Shown: in pieces, positions 56,060-64,000 of the stretch
How positions within the stretch are numbered: position 1 is the stretch's first letter
Layout: the number at the start of each line of letters is the position of its first letter
From: Lunularia cruciata
Lineage: Eukaryota > Streptophyta > Marchantiopsida > Lunulariales > Lunulariaceae
Direction of reading: 5' to 3'
Length of the DNA: 64,000 nucleotides
Assembly: GCA_948567375.1 (NCBI GenBank)
Contig: OX419756.1
Coordinates: 4,593,001-4,657,000, forward strand
The notes under the pieces: model-generated
Told to the model about the DNA's origin: nothing
The model's input: the letters and a program-made list of their open reading frames with translations, nothing else
The model's database searches: none
Position numbers and translations under genes: made by a program

Positions 56060-57374
56060 CCAAAAACTCTTGCCGAAAGAAGAAGGGGCCATGACACCAA
56101 TCTACATGCAAGTGGGCCGCTTATATCACTTCAACAATGTGGACCCAAAAGCTCAGAGCCCAAAGGCTATGGAACATCCTCGCCCACAATTTACCTCGAC
56201 AAATGGGATCAAGGTCGTTAAAAATTTGACCTTACGTTGAGCTTTTCTTTGCAGACGTTCTGCACAGCCGACAACCCGTGATGTCTTTGCAACCATTTTG
56301 CTGACATTCCACTCTTGACTAACTTCCTGTAGAAGACAAAGTGATTCCCATTTTCTTCGCGGGCTCTTGGGCAACAAGCCGGGAGCATAGCGCAAAGGCT
56401 TGGATTGAATATTTACACCGTAAACGATCAGCTATGGCCGACAGGTAGGTTGGAGTTGTCAAACCAACATAATGCCTCACCTTGGTTGCCATTAACCCGT
56501 GCTGGAAACGTGTTCGCGAGAGGCTCTTAGCTTACATCTTCTAGACCTGCGTGACATTGCTCTTGAACAGAAATTGCGTATCCTCCAGTTCCCAAATTCA
56601 TTTCCCAACTGGAGTAGCGGCAATCAAGACACAAAAGATTCCTATCCAAAACAGGTTACTCTAGCACACCTATCCTGAATGATTCTCTAATAAACTTCCT
56701 CGGGGACCTTATCTGCGGGTTATTAAGTTGTCACATGTCAGTGACAAGGGGCTAACCGACAGAGAGAAAAGATGAACAACGAAAGAACACACTGTTGAAT
56801 TAAGATCCTCTTTTTCTTGGCACGAACAACTCAGCCATAAACAGACGGGTGACATGAACCTCCAGTGCTTCACCTTACGAGTGCTTCACCTAAAAAAGCG
56901 AGCCAACACCGTCATGACTATCTCCACCTCATGTAAGTCAAATTTCTCCTGCTTCATATACACACATTTCTGATGCTATCTGCAGTCCACCTTCTAACAG
57001 TCTTCTACACACTACGTAGGAAGCTCCTGCAATGTACCTACTGTACTAAAAAGTATGAATAACAGAGACACTCACAGAATCCCACTGGTGAACAAATCAA
57101 ACTCCATTCACCCGATCTAATAATGCACTTTAATGCACTGACACTGTGACGGAACGGGTCTCGGTAACTGCAAAGAGTAGATCTGGAAGGACCTTCAGGA
57201 AGCTAGACAAAATCTTGGTAAAGTAGCAAAAGAGGTGATCTACAAGTTCTAGAAGCGGGTTCCGTCTTGGTCTTCTGTAATCCCCACTCCTTACAGCGCA
57301 GAGGCCCGTGGAGGCTTATCTCTACATCGCACTAGTCAATGGGCAAGTTACAGTCTCACTCAGAAAGGGCTGGA
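56060..57374 (-). other. 1.3 kb downstream of ISCA2 copy C, no gene seen
   Basis: Balanced base composition and no match to the repeats of the window. A minus-strand open frame (56153-56395) and a plus-strand one (56006-56221) have no recognisable motif. Probably 3' flank of ISCA2. Confidence 0.35.
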
Positions 57375-58543
57375 CTACTTCGCAGTGAAGGATGCCCCGC
57401 AGCCACATCCGCTGGCAGGATTGGGATTGATTGCGACCTGCAATCAAGCACGCGTATTGAGTTCAATACGAAGCACAGTGAAAATCGAGATACAGGAAGA
57501 ATTACAAACCGAGCAGCTCAAGCATAGCCTACCTAAAACCATGAGAATACAAGCTAAGCTAAGCCCCACTAGACACGCAGACCAGAAACCTCACCGTGAA
57601 AGAAGCCCGGATCAGTTCTTCTGAAAAGTCAACAGTTGCTCCCTTTACGAATGAAAGAATAATTCATCCACAACAACTTTGGCTCCATCCTTCTCAAATA
57701 ACCTGTCCAACGTAAAGCCAGAATCAGCATTTTCAAACTTACAGCAGAGAATATCCGGAGGAATTAAGTCTGAAGACTCTCGTGTCCCCGTCGTAAGCAC
57801 CTGTCATCTGGCTTAAGGTTGTCGTCGAGGCTGAAATTGTAAAGGAAACCTGAACAACCCCCACCATCAACACTTAACCGGAGCATCTTCTTATGCCCTT
57901 CTCGTCCTTCATCTTGCTGAATTTCTCTCAATCTCTACAAACATAACAAAGCCATGGCAAGACATTACAGGATTTCAACAATAGTACACAAAGAAAGACA
58001 AGAAAAGGTTTAGTAAGAAACCATCGTAACTGTCTTGGGTTCAGAATTTTAGGGTTTAGGGTTCATCTTCCAGCCTTGACTGATATCAAGGCTATAAGAC
58101 GAACATGCTAACTCTAACCGTCCTCCCGTCCCCCATCACAAACTGTTAAGCATATGGACGTACATTCGAGAAGCAAGAGTGAGATACCATAATACAGCTT
58201 TCAGTGATGATGATCCCTTCGTTTGATGACCCAGAAACCTCAGCAGCTGCTGTGGACGTGGACAGCTGTGGCCACCTTGGCCTTGTAGCGATTTCCTGAT
58301 TTGAGTGCTCATGCCGTCCAGTTGTTGAGAACCTCGGCGGAATACCAGAAAATTTGTCTTGAAACTCCCATCTTACATCCACAAAGTTCGCTTTGCTTAT
58401 ATGCAGGATTGATCCGGCTGCAACAATTTTGATACTAGTCTCCTCCCTGATTCCTAGAAGCTCCCAGCACTACTCCGCTTTAACCCCGCTTCTATTCATT
58501 GACGCGGATTTTGCCCGAGCTTGCGCACCGCTCCCCTCCACAT
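57375..58543 (-). pseudogene. ISCA2: ISCA2-like Fe-S assembly gene, copy C (four exons)
   Basis: Minus-strand exons: 1, about 58543-58188 (presequence, then VSGSSNEGIIITESCI; donor GTATCT); 2, 57934-57801 ([29 protein letters not shown]; donor GTGCTT); 3, 57702-57595 (LFEKDGAKVVVDE, then SFVKGATVDFSEELIRASFT; donor GTGAGG); 4, 57437-57375 (VAINPNPASGCGCGASFTAK, stop). The cysteines of GGGCSG and of the C-terminal CGC are the Fe-S ligands of A-type scaffolds. All splice sites are standard. One base is missing in exon 3, and exon 1 has a missing base and a stop relative to copy B, so this is either a recent pseudogene or a gene with base-calling errors. Confidence 0.8.
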
Positions 58544-59428
58544 TGCCTCCGTAAAGCAGACAATTTACGACTCGCATTGTTTCACGGCTTCATGTCACAA
58601 GTTCACTCCAAAATTGCAGTAACGGACGGGGCAATTCAACTAGCGATATTGTGCTGAAGGCGTGGACAACAGATTCAAGCATAAAATCTGTAGTATTAAG
58701 CATCACCAACGAGAGCGTCGACATCTATACCACCGAATTCGTGGTCCCTGAAGCGAACAGAATGCTTCTAATTCGCTTGCTTGAAATACGGAACCCACGA
58801 CTATGGCCGGCCCGACACAGAGAATGAAACAGGAGCAGGAAATGCTTGAGGAGTAGAATAGTCTTCTGGTGTAAATTCAATGCAGAGTCAAGTACCCACC
58901 AGACAATTCGCTCTCACTTCCGAATTCCGCATTCTATGATTGAAATTTTATTGATCCATCCCAGCGCTTTCAAGAGCATCGTCAGAATCTCCGGCCTTAT
59001 CGAATTCAGATGCGGTGCACTCAGAACGTCTACGCTCTCGATGGAACCGAACGAAGCAACCGCAGCAGCTCCATTCTCTTTCCACTGCCCCTCTCCGACA
59101 TCGTCCCCTTCAGAACTTCATCGACTTTACCGGTTCCCGATCAATAAAGTTCGACAATTAACTCCGGGTTCTCGTCGTTGTGTCAATTACAATCTCGGGA
59201 TGCGTCTAGTTATTGGTATAATTAATTGATAACTCTGTTAAATATTTTAATTAAAATATTTATATAAATATCAATAAGGTAAATACTAATTTTTTACTTA
59301 AATAAAATAACCTTAATATTTTTTTATTTAATTATAATACTTTTAAATAAATCTATCAATACAATAATCGCTAATATTAAAAAATTGTTTTACTCCACGC
59401 CCTTATCATAACACATGCGGAACACGCG
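58544..59428 (+). other. Upstream region of ISCA2 C; possible divergent exon
   Basis: A plus-strand frame of 127 codons (58846-59229) has an internal methionine at 59041 followed by EPNEATAAAPFSFHCPSPTS. It starts about 300 bp from ISCA2 exon 1 and is divergent to it, so it could be a first exon. I recognise no domain, and composition alone could keep it open. From 59230 on, the DNA is AT-rich and empty. Confidence 0.25.
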
Positions 59429-59786
59429 GAAATCACCATTTTAATTTCGGTTCCATTGGCACCTAGATTGAAGACTATGGAGAATGGAGTAGAAAGTTAT
59501 GAAGTTTTTTAGTTTTTTTAGGGTTGAGAGTGATCATTATACATTGAGAGTGATGGGTTGTGAATTTTCATTTCTAATCTATGGGTTTTCATGATTAAGT
59601 TCCATGAGAATTTAATTTGAAAATTTTGGAGACGGAAATTGAAAGTTATGGGAGTTTATAGATTTTAGGGTTGTGAGAGAGATTGTTTTCTTACGTGAGT
59701 TGGGATGTGAGGGGTTGTGGTTTTGCAGATATGGGGAGATATGGAGAGGAGTATCATGTATTACTATCACTATTCTTGTGCTAGCC

Positions 59787-62700
59787 ATGGCTACACCTTC
59801 CCATTGGGGGTCGCCTAGAGCGGGTCGGGATACACCATGCCCGGTGTGTCACCGACGCTTTACCTCGCAAGGGGTAAAGACCCATGTGGGAAGGATGCAC
59901 AAGGACTATGATTGGACCACTTGGGATGCCCACGTGAGACGAGCAACCACATCGACAGTAGTGACGCTCGGGATTACGCACGCTTCTTCTATACCTTCGT
60001 TGATCGTTCCAAGGATACCGATCGAGTCGTGGGAGTGGTTAGCTTCTCAGGCGGGTTGCATTTTGGGGTTATTTGAGACTAGTTTTCCATGTCCACGTCT
60101 ATTCCATAGGCTACCCCGCACACTCCATGATGAGGCTAGATAGGCTTTTCGCCTACCATTGGATCGTTTGGCACGTGATCCCTCGGACGAGTTAGCGTGG
60201 TTCCTATTCCTCCTTCTCCCTCGATGGTGTCTTCGTTATGCTAGAGGGGGACGTGCGGGGCATAAAGAGGTGGCGGCTAGATTTCGTCGATTCCGAGCAA
60301 GGGATTGGGCAGCCCTTCAGGAGGAGTCTGTTAGGGCTACACGATTTAGGAGACAGACATCGCCACAGGATACCACAGATTCCACTCGATTACGACGATG
60401 TAGGACATTGGGTCAGGCGGGAGAGTTTAGTAGAGCAGCACGAGCGCTACACCCTCTGTCTATAGCGAGTCCTACTGATGAGACCATCTCTTCCCTACGC
60501 TCATTGCATCCTATAGCAATAGAGGGACTACCACTAGAGGTCTTAGATTATCAGCCTGAGCAGCCTTTATGTCTTGATAGGTCGCTATTTGCACAAGCAT
60601 TGTGCACTGCCATAGCAATAGAGGGACTACCACTAGAGGTCTTAGATTATCAGCCTGAGCAGCCTTTATGTCTTGATAGGTCGCTATTTGCACAAGCATT
60701 GTGCACTGCCCCTCGCCTTTCCTAAGGAGGCTTGTCAAGGATGGTTTATGAGCACCTTAGAGATTGCTTCCAGGCAGATGATCCTTCTAGTGGTTTTACC
60801 GAGTTGTTTCAGGTGGCTGCAGCAGTAGCGAGAGGAGATATTCCTATGTCTGTTAGTCGGGTCTTAGGTGCTAGTCGACTTCTCGCGATCGAGAAGGACA
60901 CGGGAGGCATTAGACCGATTGCTATTGGAGAGATCTTTTTGCGTTTGGTCAGTCGTACCATTGTCCTTCAACATCATTCTCACTTTCGACAGCACCTTAG
61001 TCCACATCAGTTTGGAGTAGCTACACCTGGAGGATGTGAGGCTATATCTCTAGGCATTAGAGCACTCCTAGATATCCATCCGGAGTGGGTCATCCTACAG
61101 GTGGACGTTGAGAACGCTTTTAATAGCGTCTCACGTGCATCCATCTTTAGAGAGCTTAGGGAGGCTGGTGGATCCTTGGCGAGTCTCATTCCTTTTGTTC
61201 GGTCTTTTTATGGCTCTCCTGCTTCCCTTTACTACCAGCATGGTGGTTCACAGGAGGGAGTCACCGTCTTGGAGTCAGCTGTTGGTACACGTCAGGGAGA
61301 TCCTTTGGGGGGGCCCTTATTTGCCATGGCTCACTTTAGAGCTCTCCTGTCTACTACTTTGGCCATGCCAGGTTGTGTATTTCCATCCTTGGCAGATGAT
61401 ACACACATCGTAGGCCCTGTAGATCAGATTAGGCAGGCCTTTGACTACTTGACTACCGAGCTACATCTAGTAGGCTTGAGAGTCAAGGTGTCAAAGTGTA
61501 GGGCATGGTCCCCTTTAGGTATCCCTCCCCACCTTGAGCTTCCAGAGGGGTGTATCACATCCACAGAGGGACTTCGTGTTCTTGGAGTGCTAGTAGGATC
61601 GGAGGATTTTGTCACACGCTTCTTGGACGTTGCCCTTGCAGAGGATGTTCTCCATGTGGATGACCTTCCATTACTAGGAGATCCGCAGGTGGGATTTGGT
61701 ATACTCTCTTCCAGTATTGCTCGTCGACCATCCTACCTCATCCGTACAGTTCTTCCCTCATCGTCCTTCCTATCACGTCTGAGAGCATTTGATAGGAGGA
61801 TTATGGGAGTCTTTGGTGATATTATTGGACCAGGGACTTTTGAGTGTGTGACAGAGGATTTGGCATGTAGACAGACGGCTCTACCGATCTCATGTGGTGG
61901 GGTTGGCTTGCTTTCTATGGAAGAGATGGCACCTATAGCGTTCTTGGGTAGTTGGGCTCTCTCGGCACCCCTACTTGCCTCTCGTTTTGTGGTTGCTGAT
62001 AGGCCGGTTTTGGAGACTTATGTGACAGAGGTGGAGGGAGGATCCTTTTCTCTCCTGGTGTTATTGCGGCAGACGAGAGATAGTCTATCTCCACGAGCAC
62101 GAGAGGGTTTTCCACCGCTTGCTTCACTATCGTCAGATTGGACTAGAGGTCTACAGTCTTCCTTGATGGAGCGACAGTGTGAGCATACGCTACATTCTCT
62201 CTTAGTTGACTCGTCCATTCCTCAGGCTACTAGAGCACGTCTACGCTCTTGCTCCGGCAAGGGTGCAGGCTCGTGGATCCTAGCTCGACCATGCATTAGG
62301 GCTTTCCGACTCGCACCGGCTACTTTCTCTACAGCGATGAGGTTTTGCCTAGGTTTGGTCCACCCATCTGCATCTTCACTACTCACTTGTGAGTGTGGTT
62401 CTACACTAGATGCAGCGGCGGTCCACATGACACGGTGTCCTTTTGGAGGACAGAGGATAGCTACCCATGATGCCATTAGAGACATAGTGTTTGCTATGGC
62501 ACGAGAGAGTGGATACTTGGCTTGGAGGGAGCGTTTGTATGTGTTGCATACGACACGTGTCAGGGCAGACTTATACTTGGTCCGAGATGATCAGGTGACA
62601 GTAGCGGATGTCGTGGTGACGGACCCTACGCGAGATACAGTTTCGGAGGGAGTGATTACCCATCCACCTGGATGGGCGGCGAGTGCAGCAGCAGGTCGCA

Positions 62701-63053
62701 AGGTCTCCAAGTATAGGGGCATGCAGCGAGGTCACCTCTTTGTTCCTCTAGCCTTGGAGTTATATGGAGCGATGGACACGGCATTTGACACATTTGTCAG
62801 GGATTGCACGAGAGCTTATCATGTTAGGCGGCAGGGGGTACCACTCTCACTCTCATACTTTGTAGCTTACTTTAGACAGCGTGTATCCATTTCTCTACAG
62901 AGGGCAGTGGCTGGTGCAATCCATAGGAGAGCAATCACATTAGGTGATGTTTCTTTGGATGCTCCAGTTGTGTGTAGACCGTACGACTTGCATAGCTCGG
63001 ATATCTTAGGTGCGGTAGGGCAGATTTCTCATACAGACTCTATTGGGGCTTAG
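59787..63053 (+). CDS. R1 polyprotein: C2H2 finger, RT, RLE nuclease (two in-frame stops)
   Basis: I start at ATG 59787 (context GCCATGG), just before the finger; the frame is the same to 63053, with TAG at 60141-60143 and TAA at 60723-60725. Zinc finger: CPVCHRRFTSQGVKTHVGRMH (C-x2-C-x12-H-x4-H). RT: LLAIEKDTGGIRPIAIGEI, HQFGVATPGGCEAI, ILQVDVENAFNSVS (catalytic D), GTRQGDPLGGPLF, SLADDTHIVG (catalytic DD). End: CECGSTLDAAAVHMTRC knuckle, RADLYLVRDD and VADVVVTDPTRD, with the RKVSKYRGM lysines, the restriction-like endonuclease. The enzyme would nick the target and prime cDNA there. Both stops are before RT, so the 773-codon RT-nuclease part (60732-63053) is intact. Confidence 0.9.
60514..60711 (+). 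repeat. 99-bp exact tandem duplication in R1 ORF
   Basis: The unit starting TAGCAATAGAGGGACTACCA occurs twice with no mismatch, adding 33 codons in frame (GLPLEVLDYQPEQPLCLDRS). It lies between the zinc finger region and RT, twelve bases before the TAA stop. Confidence 0.95.
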
Positions 63054-63057
63054 CCCC
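63045..63057 (+). other. Hairpin GGGGCTTAGCCCC at the R1 stop codon
   Basis: A 5-bp G/C stem with a 3-base loop contains the TAG stop of the ORF. The truncated R1 at 44320-45094 has the same 13 bases (plus strand near 44406). It may be a 3' recognition structure for target-primed reverse transcription, or simply coding constraint. Confidence 0.5.
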
Positions 63058-63152
63058 ATGTTACCTTTTTTGTCTCTCCCTTGTAAGGCTTGATGGGGTC
63101 TTCCCATCCTTCATTTTTCCTACGCGGTCGCCTTTTTTGTTGAAATCACCAT

Positions 63153-63392
63153 ACAGTACAAAGCCGGTTCCTGAACTAGTTCTAGTCTCGGCCGAATAAG
63201 AGCATCGAGTATCAGACTCAGAACTTTGGCATCAGTAGCACTATATCGCAAAGAGATTCCGGTACAAGGACAAGTTAACGGGCCAGCGTAGGTCGCCCTA
63301 GTGTGTGGGGTACGAGGTAGAAATATTAGGATATTGAGTTGTGACCCCTTTCGATTCGAGGAAGCTAATTTCCGGTTTTAGATATCCATACA
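63153..63392 (+). other. Spacer between the two R1 copies
   Basis: No gene or repeat identified; GC near 50 percent. It continues the target locus on the right of the full-length R1. Confidence 0.35.
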
Positions 63393-64000
63393 CAAGCTCT
63401 CTTCGCTCTTGTTGCGGCAAAGGTGCAAGCTTTTGGATCTTAGTACGATGGTGCATTAGGGCATTCCGATTTGCATTAGTTATTTGCTCTATCGCGATTA
63501 GATTTAGTCTACTCATTAGTATTTTTATTATTCATGTCTGAGTGTGATTTTCCACTAGATACACCAACGAATCCCCGTGATGTTGTATCTTATTGGAGGA
63601 CAAAAGATAATTACCGGTGATTCTATTAGAGATATAATGTTTGATATGGCACAAGAGAGTGTGTCCTTGATTTGGAATGAATGTTTGTATACTTTGCAAA
63701 AGACACATGTTAAAGTAGATTTATACTTGGTCCGAAATGATCAAGTGACAATAGTTGATGTTGTGAATATGGACCCTACGCGAGATATAATTATGGAGGG
63801 AGTGATTACCTATCCTCCGGATGGGCAGCAAGTGTAATAACAAATTGTAAAGTCTCCAAATATAAGGGTATACAATAAAGTCATTTCTTTATTCCTCTTG
63901 CCTTGGAGTTATATGGAACAATGCACACAACATATGACAACATTTGTCAAAGAAGGCACACTAGCTTTTCAGAGTTATATGGAACAATGGACACAACATA
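63393..64000 (+). pseudogene. R1-like LINE fragment, running off the window
   Basis: Begins in the region before the CCHC knuckle (SLRSCCGKGASFWIL, RWCIRAFRFAL), then an open frame at 63577-63837 with GGQKIITGDSIRDIMFDMAQ, VDLYLVRNDQVTIVDVVNMD and GVITYPPDG. It is more AT-rich and diverged than the full-length R1, with the knuckle cysteines partly lost. About 28 bp (GTTATATGGAACAATG) are doubled at 63910-64000. It continues beyond the window. Confidence 0.85.

Larger units (their letters stand above)
59440..63141 (+). mobile_element. Full-length RLE-type LINE (R1) with 11-bp TSD
   Basis: GAAATCACCAT occurs at 59429-59439 and again at 63142-63152, bounding 3.7 kb. Inside are a 350-bp 5' leader, one long reading frame (zinc finger, RT, restriction-like endonuclease) and a 90-bp 3' UTR that ends TACGCGGTCGCC and a T-rich run. 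No LTRs and no poly(A) tail. This architecture (single ORF, N-terminal C2H2 finger, C-terminal CCHC and PD-(D/E)xK nuclease) is that of the early-branching R2/NeSL/Hero/Utopia-like non-LTR elements. The insertion is young: only two stops in 1089 codons. Confidence 0.92.

Noticed and set aside
59440-63141. Assignment of the LINE to the U2-snRNA-specific Utopia clade
   Set aside because: Domain order would fit, but the flanks do not look like a U2 gene and the two target sites in the window differ; the clade cannot be assigned without a tree.
1-64000. tRNA, rRNA, organelle-DNA insertions, riboswitches, CRISPR arrays
   Set aside because: None could be recognised; tRNA-like matches were only primer-binding sites of LTR elements.

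Overview
This is plant nuclear DNA: AT-rich, dominated by decayed, nested retrotransposons, with a few host-gene pieces. The host pieces are the mitochondrial Fe-S assembly factor ISCA2, chloroplast CSP41b, fructose-bisphosphate aldolase and a terpene synthase whose C-terminal exons read like the microbial type known from non-seed land plants. A fern, lycophyte or bryophyte host fits best, but this is inference; a gymnosperm is not excluded.

Layout. 1-3304: 3' part of a Ty3/gypsy chromovirus (family G1) with its LTR. 3305-10220: a second gypsy family (G2, copy 1) containing a C5-cytosine DNA methyltransferase domain between protease and reverse transcriptase and a PHD finger after integrase; a solo LTR of another family (L4) is nested in its LTR. 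10222-14110: inverted remains of a third gypsy (G3) joined to the 5' part of a G2 element. 14110-25445 (block A) and 37010-55487 (block B) are two diverged direct copies of one composite block: inverted G1 gag/protease and LTR, L4 LTR piece, ISCA2 piece, an unidentified coiled-coil repeat, terpene synthase, a Ty1/copia element, the coiled-coil repeat inverted, and a G1 integrase/chromodomain tail. 25742-29297: inverted G1. 29298-36889: G2 copy 2, the better preserved one. 56060-59428: a non-repetitive-looking stretch with a four-exon ISCA2 gene (copy C, minus strand). 59440-63141: a full-length non-LTR retrotransposon with an N-terminal zinc finger and a C-terminal restriction-like endonuclease, bounded by an 11-bp target duplication; a relative is truncated at the right window edge and another (44320-45094) lies in block B.

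The points of most interest are the G2 family, a gypsy element that combines a DNA-methyltransferase and a PHD finger; the copia element, whose gag region is replaced by intron-free, antisense pieces of two host photosynthesis/glycolysis genes; and the near-intact RLE-type LINE. Nearly every reading frame is broken, so nothing here except possibly the LINE and ISCA2 copy C looks close to functional.
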